Origin: Bradyrhizobium icense
GTDB taxonomy: Bacteria; Pseudomonadota; Alphaproteobacteria; Rhizobiales; Xanthobacteraceae
Direction of reading: 5' to 3'
DNA: 64,000 nt
NCBI RefSeq assembly: GCF_001693385.1
Contig: NZ_CP016428.1
Location: forward strand, 7,430,001 to 7,494,000
Shown: in pieces, positions 56,468 through 64,000 of the stretch
Position numbering within the stretch: position 1 is the stretch's first letter
Layout: every line of letters starts with the position of its first letter
Translations under genes and position numbers: made by a program
The notes under the pieces: generated by a model
What the model was told of the DNA's origin: nothing
Seen by the model: the letters and a program-made list of their open reading frames with translations, nothing else
Databases searched by the model: none

Positions 56468-57355
56468 CTACCCGCGCAACCTCACCCGGTCCTCGCGCGC
56501 GCAAGCGGTGACGAAGTCGATCACCGCGCGCACCGCCGGGAGTTCGACGAGGTCCGGATGCGCCAACAGCCAGATATCGGCAACGCTGAGCAGTTTCTGC
56601 GGGGCGACGCGAACGAGATCGGGATAGACGGAGGCGACGAAGCAGGACAGCGCCGATATGCCGAGACCGGCGCGGGCGGCGGCCAGCATGTCGCCCTGCG
56701 ACGAGCAGCGCATCACGACCGATCCCTGCCGCGTGATGACATCGCTCCAGCGCGCCAGCCGCTCGTTCGAGGCGCGGTCGGCGAAGCCGATGACGCTGTG
56801 TCCCTTCCATTCGTCGCGCCGCTCCGGCAGACGCCGCCCCGCGGCGTAGTCGCGCGAGGCATAGAAGCCGGTGCCGAGGCGGCCGATCTTGCGGCCGATT
56901 AGGTTTTCCTCGCCGCTGTCGACCGGCCGCAGCACCACGTCGGCCTCGCGGCGGCGGACGCTCGCCGGAAACGGATGGGTAATGATCTCCAGTTGGATGT
57001 GGTCGTGCGCGTGCAGGAAGGACCTGAGGCGCGGCATCAGCCAATGCGAGGCGAGCGTCGCCCCGATCGATAGTTTTACGACGCCCCTCGCCTGCGCGCC
57101 GGTCGCCGACACCGCGGCTTCGGCGCGCAAGGCAGCCGCCGCCATCGCATCGACATGCTCGCGAAACTTGCGGCCCTGCGAGGTCAGCGAAAGTCCGTCA
57201 TTGGAGCGCGCGAACAGGGGAATGCCGAGCTGGTTTTCAAGCTCGGTGATCTTGCGCCCGACGGTCGGGTGGCTGGAGCGCAACTGCCGCGCCGCCGCCG
57301 CGAGACTGCGGGTCTCGGCGACCGCCACGAAAGTTTTGCAAAGGTCCCAATCCAT
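56468..57355 (-). CDS. LysR family transcriptional regulator
   Basis: A 295-residue regulator. The N-terminal winged helix-turn-helix is DLCKTFVAVAETRSLAAAAR then SSHPTVGRKITELENQLG; the rest is the LysR effector domain. It is divergent from the nitronate monooxygenase gene and faces the perfect palindrome at 57399-57418, 44 bp upstream of its own start. By the usual LysR plan it would control itself and the operon beginning at 57558. The inducer is unknown. Confidence 0.93.
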   Translation of the reverse strand: MDWDLCKTFVAVAETRSLAAAARQLRSSHPTVGRKITELENQLGIPLFARSNDGLSLTSQGRKFREHVDAMAAAALRAEAAVSATGAQARGVVKLSIGATLASHWLMPRLRSFLHAHDHIQLEIITHPFPASVRRREADVVLRPVDSGEENLIGRKIGRLGTGFYASRDYAAGRRLPERRDEWKGHSVIGFADRASNERLARWSDVITRQGSVVMRCSSQGDMLAAARAGLGISALSCFVASVYPDLVRVAPQKLLSVADIWLLAHPDLVELPAVRAVIDFVTACAREDRVRLRG

Positions 57356-57398
57356 CGGCTCCTCCCGCCCGGGAAACCCCGTTCATTTATGATTGACC

Positions 57399-57418
57399 AC
57401 CTGTTCAATATTGAACAG
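57399..57418. promoter_or_regulatory. 20-bp palindromic operator, probable LysR site
   Basis: CCTGTTCAATATTGAACAGG is a perfect palindrome in the divergent region. Its inner TTCAA-N2-TTGAA contains the T-N11-A pattern expected of LysR binding sites. It lies 44 bp from the regulator start and 140 bp from the monooxygenase start. Confidence 0.75.
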
Positions 57419-57557
57419 GCCAGAACCGGCGTCCAGCCCTATAATGCGCGCAACAGGTCCCGCCCGGTCAGCGATCTTCCGCCCGTGGCGCTGCGAATCA
57501 AAACATCACAAGCGCGTTCCGGTCATCGCCGGTGTCCGTTGCAAAAGGAGGAATCGA

Positions 57558-58535
57558 ATGCCGTTGCCCGCTTCGCTCGTCGATACGCTCGAACTGCCGG
57601 TGGTGGGATCACCGCTGTTCATCGTCTCCGGACCCGAGCTCGTCATCGCCCAGTGCAAGGCCGGCGTCGTCGGCTCGTTTCCGGCGCTCAACGCGCGGCC
57701 TGTCGAGAAGCTCGACGAGTGGCTGACGCGGATCGAGAACGAACTCGGCGAATACAAGGCGCAGAATCCCGGCAAGAAGGTCGCGCCCTATGCGGTCAAC
57801 CAGATCTGCCATTCCTCCAATGACCGGCTGATGAAGGACATGGAGACCTGCGTGAAGCACAAGGTGCCGGTCATCATCACCTCGCTGCGGCCTCCGATCG
57901 AAGTCGTCGAAGCCGCGCATTCCTATGGCGGCGTCGTGTTCCACGACGTGATCAACGTCAAGCATGCGCGCAAAGCCGCCGAACATGGCGTCGATGGCCT
58001 GATCCTGGTGTGCGCCGGCGCCGGCGGCCATGCCGGCACGCTGTCGCCGTTCGCGCTGTTGCGCGAGGTCAAGCAATGGTTCAAGGGCACCGTGCTGCTG
58101 TCGGGTGCGATCTCGGATGGCTGGGGCATTGCGTCGGCGCTCGCGCTCGGTGCCGACATGGCCTACATGGGCACGCGCTTCATCGCCACCGCCGAAGCCA
58201 ACGCCGATCCGGCCTACAAGGCCGCGCTGATCGAACACGCCGCGCACGACATCGTCTATTCCAACCTGTTCACCGGCGTGCACGGCAACTATCTCGGCCC
58301 CTCGATCGTGGCCGCGGGACTGGACCCCGACAATCTGCCGCAGAGCGACAAGTCGAAGATGAATTTCGGTTCCGGCGGCAACACCAAGGCCAAGGCGTGG
58401 CGCGACATCTGGGGCTCGGGCCAGGGCATCGGCCAGATCGCGGACGCGCCGCCGGTCGCCAAACTGGTGGAACGCCTGAAGGCCGAATTTGCCGATGCAA
58501 GCGGCGACTTCCTCAAGCGGGCGCGCGCCTCCTGA
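57558..58535 (+). CDS. nitronate monooxygenase family FMN enzyme
   Basis: A 325-residue TIM-barrel flavoenzyme of the 2-nitropropane dioxygenase/nitronate monooxygenase family. It has LPVVGSPLFIVSGPELVIAQ near 12, the FMN motif LVCAGAGGHAGTLSPFALL near 144, SGAISDGWGIASALALGADM near 175 and MGTRFIATAEA. The His in GGHAG is the usual catalytic base. ATG 57558 has AAGGAGGAA upstream. It may oxidise nitronates or act on another acid made by the downstream operon. It is the first gene of a plus-strand run with short gaps. Confidence 0.9.
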   Translation: MPLPASLVDTLELPVVGSPLFIVSGPELVIAQCKAGVVGSFPALNARPVEKLDEWLTRIENELGEYKAQNPGKKVAPYAVNQICHSSNDRLMKDMETCVKHKVPVIITSLRPPIEVVEAAHSYGGVVFHDVINVKHARKAAEHGVDGLILVCAGAGGHAGTLSPFALLREVKQWFKGTVLLSGAISDGWGIASALALGADMAYMGTRFIATAEANADPAYKAALIEHAAHDIVYSNLFTGVHGNYLGPSIVAAGLDPDNLPQSDKSKMNFGSGGNTKAKAWRDIWGSGQGIGQIADAPPVAKLVERLKAEFADASGDFLKRARAS

Positions 58536-58580
58536 AGGCGCGCAACGAGATCAATCAACGAACACAAAAGGGATGGAACC

Positions 58581-59765
58581 ATGAAGCTGTCGCGACCTGT
58601 ATTGACGATCGCATTCGCACTCCTGGGCAGCGCCGCGGCGCTCGCCGGCGACAAGGATGAAATCCGTATCGGGCAGACGCTGCCCTATAGCGGCCCGGCA
58701 TCCGGCTTCGGCATCATCGGCCGGGCGCAGGAGGCCTATTTCGAGAAGATCAACGCCGAGGGCGGCATCAACGGCCGCAAGATCAAGTTCATCAGCCTCG
58801 ACGATGCATACTCCCCGCCCAAGACGGTCGAGCAGACCCGCAAGCTGGTCGAGCAGGAAGAGGTGCTGCTGACCTTCGGCTCGCTTGGAACCGCCACCAA
58901 TAATGCCGTGCACCGCTACCTCAACAGCAAGAAGGTGCCGCAGCTCTTCGTGCTCAGCGGCGCGACCAAATGGGCCGACCCGAAGAATTTTCGGTGGACC
59001 ATGCCGGGAATGGCCTCCTATCAGTCCGAAGGCATCGTCTATGCCAAGCATATCCTGCAGACCAAGCCCGACGCGAAAATCGCCATCCTTTCGCAGAACG
59101 ACGACTTCGGCCGCGATTACGTTGCCGGCTTCAAGCTCGGCCTGGGCGACAAGGCCGCGACCATGATCGTCTCCGAAGCAACCTACGAGACCAGCGCGCC
59201 GACCATCAGCTCGCAGCTCGCGACGCTGAAGGCCTCAGGCGCCAACGTGATGTTCGGCGTCGTGCTCGGCAAATTCACCTCGCAGATGATCAAGGGCGTC
59301 GCCGAGATCAACTGGAAGCCGGACCTGTTCTTCGTGCCGACCTCGGCGTCATCGATCTCGTTCCTGGAGCCGGCCGGCCTCGATAACGCCGTCGGCCTGA
59401 TCTCTTCCAGCAACCAGAAGGACACGCTGGACGCTCAATGGGCCAATGACCCCGCCGTGAAGGAGTACTTCGCCTTCATGAAGCGGTATCTGCCGAATGC
59501 GGACCTCTCCAATTCGAACTACGCTGCCGGCTATCATTATGCCAACCTGATGGTGAAGGTTCTGGAAGCCTGCAAGGACGACTTCAGCCGGGAGAACATC
59601 ATGAAGCAGGCGGCGTCGCTGCGCGAGGTGCCGCTGCCGTTGCTGTTGCCGGGCATCACGGTAACGACCGCCGCCGACGACTACCTGCCGTTCCAGCAGT
59701 TGCGGCTGCGGCGGTTCGACGGCAAGAGCTGGGTCGGCTTCGGCGAAATTCTGGACGATCGCTAG
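58581..59765 (+). CDS. ABC transporter substrate-binding protein, branched-chain amino acid type
   Basis: A 394-residue periplasmic binding protein. The signal peptide MKLSRPVLTIAFALLGSAA ends near ALA-GDK. The start EIRIGQTLPYSGPASGFGI and the body (GGINGRKIKFISLDDAYSPP) match the LivJ/HAAT class that in rhizobia and Rhodopseudomonas binds amino acids, amides or aromatic acids. No permease or ATPase gene is present in the rest of the window, so it works with genes elsewhere or is an orphan. GGGATGGAAC precedes the ATG. It is followed 20 nt later by an acyl-CoA synthetase. Confidence 0.9.
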   Translation: MKLSRPVLTIAFALLGSAAALAGDKDEIRIGQTLPYSGPASGFGIIGRAQEAYFEKINAEGGINGRKIKFISLDDAYSPPKTVEQTRKLVEQEEVLLTFGSLGTATNNAVHRYLNSKKVPQLFVLSGATKWADPKNFRWTMPGMASYQSEGIVYAKHILQTKPDAKIAILSQNDDFGRDYVAGFKLGLGDKAATMIVSEATYETSAPTISSQLATLKASGANVMFGVVLGKFTSQMIKGVAEINWKPDLFFVPTSASSISFLEPAGLDNAVGLISSSNQKDTLDAQWANDPAVKEYFAFMKRYLPNADLSNSNYAAGYHYANLMVKVLEACKDDFSRENIMKQAASLREVPLPLLLPGITVTTAADDYLPFQQLRLRRFDGKSWVGFGEILDDR

Positions 59766-59785
59766 GCGCGACCACGGAGGAAGAT

Positions 59786-61318
59786 GTGACATCGATCATC
59801 AGCGGCGAACGCCAGATCAGCTATCCCGACATCCACGCCCGCATCTCGCGGGCGGCAGCGGGCTTCAAGGCGCTCGGTATCAGCGGCGGAACGCCTGTTG
59901 GCATGATGCTACGTAACGATTTTGCGTTCTTCGAAGTCTCGGCTGGCGCGGCGGCACTTGGCAGTCCGGTAGTGCCGATCAACTGGCACCTGAAGGCCGA
60001 GGAGGTCGCGTACATCCTCGCCGACAGCGGCGCAAGAATCCTGGTCTGTCACGCCGACCTGCTGCCGCAGATCAAGGACGGGCTTCCCTCTGATGTCCAG
60101 CTGCTCGTGGTGACGACGCCGCCGGAAATCGCCGCGGCGTTCAACGTGCCTGCGGCGCTGACGCAAGTGCCTGAGGGCATGACCGATTGGGACCGCTGGC
60201 GCGATACGCATGCGCCGGTGCAGGAAGCGCCGATCGGCAGCGCGCCGATGTTTTATACGTCGGGCACCACAGGCGCACCAAAGGGTGTGCGCCGCAAGCC
60301 GATGACGCCGGAACAGGCCGCGGCTTCCGCGCGTGTCGGAGGCATCGCCTACGGCGTCAAGCCGAACGAGGACCAGGTGATCCTGATGAACGGCCCGATG
60401 TACCATTCGGCGCCGAACTCCTACGGCATGCTGGCATTCCGCAGCGGCTGCACAATCGTGCTCGAACCGCGTTTCGATCCCGAGGACATGCTGCAACTGA
60501 TCGAGCGCCAACACATCACCCACATGCACATGGTGCCGACGATGTTCGTCCGCCTGCTGCGGCTGCCGGATGAGGTGAAGCGCCGCTACGATCTGTCGTC
60601 GCTGCGCTTCGTCGTGCATGGAGCTGCGCCCTGCCCGCCGCAGGTCAAGCGCGCCATGATCGAGTGGTGGGGACCGGTCATCAACGAGTACTTCGGCTCG
60701 ACCGAAACCGGAATCCCGGTGTGGCATTCGGCCAAGGAGGCGCTGGCCAAGCCCGGCACCGTCGGCCGCGCCATCGAAGGCGGCGTGGTAAAAATCTTCC
60801 GCACCGACGGCGAACTCTGCGGCGTCAACGAGCCGGGCGAAATCTTCATGCGGCAGATGTCGGTGCCGGATTTCGATTACCACGGCAAGGCCGAGGCCCG
60901 CGCCGAGGCCGGCCGCGACGGTCTCGTCAGCGTCGGCGACGTCGGCTACCTCGACGAAGACGGCTACCTGTTCCTGTGCGACCGCAAGCGCGACATGGTG
61001 ATCTCGGGCGGAGTCAACATCTATCCGGCGGAAATCGAGAACGCGCTGATCGGCATGGACGGCGTGCGCGACTGCGCCGTGTTCGGCGTTCCCGACGACG
61101 AATTCGGCGAGCGGCTGTTCGCCTGCATCGAGCCGGAAGCGAACGTGGCGCTATCCCCGGCCGCAGTGCAGGAATTCCTGCGCGGCAAGCTGGCCAATTT
61201 CAAGGTGCCGAAGGACATCCAGTTCATGGACGCGATGCCGCGCGAAGCCACCGGCAAGATCTTCAAGCGCAAGCTGCGCGATCTCTATACCGAGGGCGCG
61301 CTGCGGGCGATTGCGTGA
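59786..61318 (+). CDS. acyl-CoA synthetase (AMP-forming)
   Basis: A 510-residue ANL-family enzyme that activates a carboxylic acid with ATP and CoA. The AMP motif is MFYTSGTTGAPKGVRRK near 153, followed by VINEYFGSTETGIP near 298, GDVGYLDEDGYLFLCDR near 386 and the C-terminal catalytic lysine in REATGKIFKRKLRDLY near 492. The acid is unknown. I use GTG 59786, with GGAGGAAG 7 nt upstream. Its place after a binding protein suggests uptake and activation of one external substrate. Confidence 0.93.
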   Translation: MTSIISGERQISYPDIHARISRAAAGFKALGISGGTPVGMMLRNDFAFFEVSAGAAALGSPVVPINWHLKAEEVAYILADSGARILVCHADLLPQIKDGLPSDVQLLVVTTPPEIAAAFNVPAALTQVPEGMTDWDRWRDTHAPVQEAPIGSAPMFYTSGTTGAPKGVRRKPMTPEQAAASARVGGIAYGVKPNEDQVILMNGPMYHSAPNSYGMLAFRSGCTIVLEPRFDPEDMLQLIERQHITHMHMVPTMFVRLLRLPDEVKRRYDLSSLRFVVHGAAPCPPQVKRAMIEWWGPVINEYFGSTETGIPVWHSAKEALAKPGTVGRAIEGGVVKIFRTDGELCGVNEPGEIFMRQMSVPDFDYHGKAEARAEAGRDGLVSVGDVGYLDEDGYLFLCDRKRDMVISGGVNIYPAEIENALIGMDGVRDCAVFGVPDDEFGERLFACIEPEANVALSPAAVQEFLRGKLANFKVPKDIQFMDAMPREATGKIFKRKLRDLYTEGALRAIA

Positions 61319-61448
61319 AGGGTCGTCCTCCGCACCCTCCCCGTCATTGCGAGACTAATCCGAACGCTGTTTTAAACATCATGGCTGTTGCAAAATGGTC
61401 ATCGGACGGCGCAAAGATCGCTGCGTGTGCAACGCAGGGATCGAGACC

Positions 61449-62546
61449 ATGCCATCCACCGACTTCGTCGTCGCCCGCAACGACCTGCAGCAATGCAAGG
61501 TGATCGAAACGCAACTGCCCGATGCAGCCGCGCTGCCTGACGAGGCGCTGCTGGTGAAGGTCACCCGCTTCGCCTTCACCGCCAACAACATCACCTACGC
61601 CGTGCTGGGCGATCGCCTGAAGTATTGGCAACTATTTCCGGCGCCCGAGGGTTTCGGCAACGTTCCGGTATGGGGACTTGGCGAAGTGATCGCCTCGAAG
61701 CATCCCGCCATTGCCGTTGGCGAAATACTGTTCGGCTATTTCCCGATGTCGACGCATCTCGTGATCGAAGCCGCCGACGTCGGCAAGCGGGCCTTGCGCG
61801 ATGCCGCCGCGCACCGGCAGGGTGTGGCGCCGGTCTATAATGCCTATACGCGGGTCAGCGGCGATCCGGCGTTTGCGGGCAAGCAGGGCGACTACCAGGC
61901 GCTGCTGCGGCCGCTGTTCATGCTGTCGTTCCTGGTCGATGACTTTCTCGCCGAGAACGAATTCTACGGCGCGAAAAGCGTGATGCTGTCCTCGGCTTCC
62001 AGCAAGACCGCCTTCGGGCTGGCGCACCTGCTGCATGCGAGTGCCAACGGCATCAGGACGATCGGCTTGACCTCGGCGGGCAACACGCCGTTCGTCAAAT
62101 CGCTCGGCTGCTACGACGAGGTCGTGACCTATGACAACGTCACCTCGCTGCCGGCGAGTTCCGCGGTCGCCTATGTCGATATGGCCGGCAACGGCCCGTT
62201 GCGCGTGACGCTGCACCGGCACTTCGGCGAGCAGATGAAATACAGCGGAATCATCGGGCTTACGCATCGCAGGTCGTCGCCCAATGAACCGGCGCAGGAA
62301 TTGCCGGGCGCAAAGCCACAATTTTTCTTTGCGCCGGACCAGATCCGCAAGCGCACCGGGGAATGGGGACCGGCCGGCTTCAGCGAGCGGTTTGGCGCCG
62401 CGTGGTCCGGCTTCGCGCCAAACCTCGATCAATGGATGAAGGTGATCCAGAACCGTGGGCCCGCGGCCGTGCAACGCGCCTATCTCGACACCCTCAACGG
62501 CCGCGTCCCGCCGGATCAGGGACTGATCCTTTCGCTCTCGGAATAG
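61449..62546 (+). CDS. DUF2855 family protein
   Basis: A 365-residue protein with the look of a medium-chain dehydrogenase/reductase: VKVTRFAFTANNITYAVLGD near 38, GYFPMSTHLVIEA near 95, and a cofactor-site-like MLSSASSKTAFGLAHLLHA near 180. This is DUF2855, reductase-like but with unknown substrate. I start at ATG 61449, where the family begins. The 130 bp upstream contain a short piece that resembles a degraded dispersed repeat (CCGTCATTGCGAG). Confidence 0.85.
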   Translation: MPSTDFVVARNDLQQCKVIETQLPDAAALPDEALLVKVTRFAFTANNITYAVLGDRLKYWQLFPAPEGFGNVPVWGLGEVIASKHPAIAVGEILFGYFPMSTHLVIEAADVGKRALRDAAAHRQGVAPVYNAYTRVSGDPAFAGKQGDYQALLRPLFMLSFLVDDFLAENEFYGAKSVMLSSASSKTAFGLAHLLHASANGIRTIGLTSAGNTPFVKSLGCYDEVVTYDNVTSLPASSAVAYVDMAGNGPLRVTLHRHFGEQMKYSGIIGLTHRRSSPNEPAQELPGAKPQFFFAPDQIRKRTGEWGPAGFSERFGAAWSGFAPNLDQWMKVIQNRGPAAVQRAYLDTLNGRVPPDQGLILSLSE

Positions 62547-62642
62547 GCGGCATCTCCTCTCGCCCTTTCAGGGCCGTCCCAAATAGGTATAGGCTCGCCC
62601 ACAGGGAAACGCCGCGAAGACGGCTGGTGATGGGAAACGCCC

Positions 62643-64000
62643 ATGCTCGACAGGACGGACGACAGTTCGGTTGCCGCCGACACTTGGCTTGCGCAGTTCG
62701 AGGAAGCGCTTGGAAAGCCCGACCAAGCCCTGCTGTATCAGCTATTCCATCCCGACAGCTATTGGCGCGATGTGCTGGCGCTGAGTTGGAACATCCAGAC
62801 ACTCAACGGCAGAGACGCCATACTGAAGGCGCTTCCCCCTTTCGCTCGCGGCGCGGCGCCGACCGGCTTTGCCATCGCCCCCGATCGCGCTGCACCGCGC
62901 AAGGTGATGCGCGCGGGCACCCACGCGATCGAGGCGATCTTCAAGTTCGAAACCAACGTCGGGCGCGGCAGCGGCATCATCCGCCTGACCCCTGATGCCG
63001 ACGACGGCAACCGGCTGAAGGCCTGGACGCTGCTGACCGAGCTCGGCGAGCTCAAGGGCTTTGAGGAGCAGCTCGGCGTCAATCGCCCGCGCGGCAATGC
63101 CTATTCGCGCGATTTCCGCGGGCCGAACTGGCTCGACCTGCGCAAGGCGTCGGCCGGATATGCGGATCATGATCCGACCGTCCTCGTCATCGGCGGCGGG
63201 CAATCCGGCCTTTCCATTGCCGCGCGGCTGAAGCAATTGAATGTCGATACGTTGATCGTCGATCGCGAAAAACGCATCGGCGACAACTGGCGCAAGCGCT
63301 ATCACGCGCTGACGCTGCACAACCAGGTGCAGGTCAATCACCTGCCCTATTTGCACTTTCCGCCGAACTGGCCGACCTATATTCCGAAGGACAAGCTCGC
63401 CAACTGGTTCGAAGCCTACGTCGAGGCGATGGAGCTGAATTTCTGGACCGAGACCGAGTTCGAAGGCGGCAGCTATGACGAGACGGAAGGCCGCTGGACG
63501 GTGACGCTGCGCTGCGCTGACGGCAGCAAGCGCAGCATGCATCCACGCCATGTCGTGCTGGCGACCGGCGTCAGCGGCATTCCGAGCGTGCCTGACATTC
63601 CGGGACTGAAGGATTTCGCCCGCAAGGTGATGCATTCCAGCCAGTATGACGACGGCGAAAACTGGAAGGGCAAGCGCGCCATCGTGATCGGCACCGGCAA
63701 CAGCGGCCACGACATCGCGCAAGACCTGCATTCCAGCGGCGCTAAGGTCACGCTGTTCCAGCGCTCTTCGACGCTGGTCGTCAGCATCGAGCCGTCGGCG
63801 CAACTGGTCTACGCGCCCTACAACGAGGGCACGCTGGAGGACAACGACCTGATCACTGTCTCGATGCCGCTCAAGCTGGCGCGCAAGAGCCACGCATTGA
63901 CCGCGGAAAAATCCAAGGCGCTCGATAAAGAATTGCTCGATGGCCTGGAGCGCGTCGGCTTCAAGCTCGATTTCGGCGAGGACAATACCGGCTGGCAGTT
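62643..64000 (+). CDS. flavin-containing monooxygenase with N-terminal NTF2-like domain (partial)
   Basis: The first 452 residues are visible and the gene runs off the right edge. Residues 1-170 form an NTF2-like domain (DQALLYQLFHPDSYWRDVLA near 28). Then FAD site VLVIGGGQSGLSIAARL near 181, an FMO-type motif FARKVMHSSQYD near 324 and the NADPH site AIVIGTGNSGHDIAQDL near 345. This plan matches FAD/NADPH Baeyer-Villiger or N-oxygenating monooxygenases fused to NTF2. I use ATG 62643. The substrate is unknown; it may complete the catabolic run from 57558. Confidence 0.9.
   Translation, partial: MLDRTDDSSVAADTWLAQFEEALGKPDQALLYQLFHPDSYWRDVLALSWNIQTLNGRDAILKALPPFARGAAPTGFAIAPDRAAPRKVMRAGTHAIEAIFKFETNVGRGSGIIRLTPDADDGNRLKAWTLLTELGELKGFEEQLGVNRPRGNAYSRDFRGPNWLDLRKASAGYADHDPTVLVIGGGQSGLSIAARLKQLNVDTLIVDREKRIGDNWRKRYHALTLHNQVQVNHLPYLHFPPNWPTYIPKDKLANWFEAYVEAMELNFWTETEFEGGSYDETEGRWTVTLRCADGSKRSMHPRHVVLATGVSGIPSVPDIPGLKDFARKVMHSSQYDDGENWKGKRAIVIGTGNSGHDIAQDLHSSGAKVTLFQRSSTLVVSIEPSAQLVYAPYNEGTLEDNDLITVSMPLKLARKSHALTAEKSKALDKELLDGLERVGFKLDFGEDNTGWQ

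Noticed and set aside
62742..63893. 383-residue minus-strand open frame at the right edge
   Set aside because: The plus-strand frame here encodes a flavin monooxygenase with both nucleotide-binding sites.

Overview
The window looks like a chromosomal segment of a Bradyrhizobium-type alphaproteobacterium (Nitrobacteraceae). I infer this from the 1,489-nt 16S gene with the 16S-Ile-Ala-23S order, the high GC content, a TlpA protein that closely matches what I remember of Bradyrhizobium TlpA, a SAM-II riboswitch ahead of metX, and several families of palindromic dispersed repeats that I associate with Bradyrhizobium and Rhodopseudomonas. No database was searched, so all family names rest on motifs read from the sequence.

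Layout. 1-3000 holds the promoter-proximal part of an rRNA operon read on the minus strand, with its promoter and the two arms of the 16S processing stem. 3401-11954 is ordinary core sequence: an M23 envelope peptidase, a secreted beta-propeller, a SPW membrane protein, ClpB and a MOSC protein. 11955-21240 is more fluid: a broken IS4-type transposase, a large dispersed repeat, a TonB receptor/PepSY pair for iron uptake, an intact IS1182-type element with 5-bp target duplication, and a CHAP-like secreted protein. 21493-27549 carries amino-acid biosynthesis: metX-metW under a SAM-II riboswitch and attenuator, and a chorismate mutase-hisC-tyrA operon. 29711-34052 is an unusual three-gene surface cluster: a mini membrane protein, a two-domain methyltransferase, and a membrane sulfatase-like protein whose C-terminus resembles a type IVb pilin head.

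34090-38110 has ftsE-ftsX with neighbours, including a zinc-ribbon protein and a single-domain response regulator. 38263-48266 is the TIGR02302-lysA-lipoprotein-argH/tlpA neighbourhood, with an L,D-transpeptidase and two enzymes lying between TIGR02302 and lysA. 48417-53510 contains a 3-hydroxyacyl-CoA dehydrogenase, etfB-etfA, a PduO-type cobalamin adenosyltransferase and a YihY-family membrane protein. 53434-56351 has an unusual hybrid histidine kinase, gluQRS and an AlkA-like glycosylase. 56468-64000 is a probable catabolic island: a LysR regulator with a perfect 20-bp palindromic operator, nitronate monooxygenase, orphan substrate-binding protein, acyl-CoA synthetase, DUF2855 protein and a flavin monooxygenase cut by the window end.

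The observations most worth following are the sulfatase-pilin-like fusion cluster, the hairpin that abuts the lysA start codon, the ftsE TTG start whose ribosome-binding site lies in a 27-bp tandem repeat, the LysR palindrome, and the histone-tail-like N-terminus on the hybrid kinase. No CRISPR array, prophage or recognised defence system was seen.
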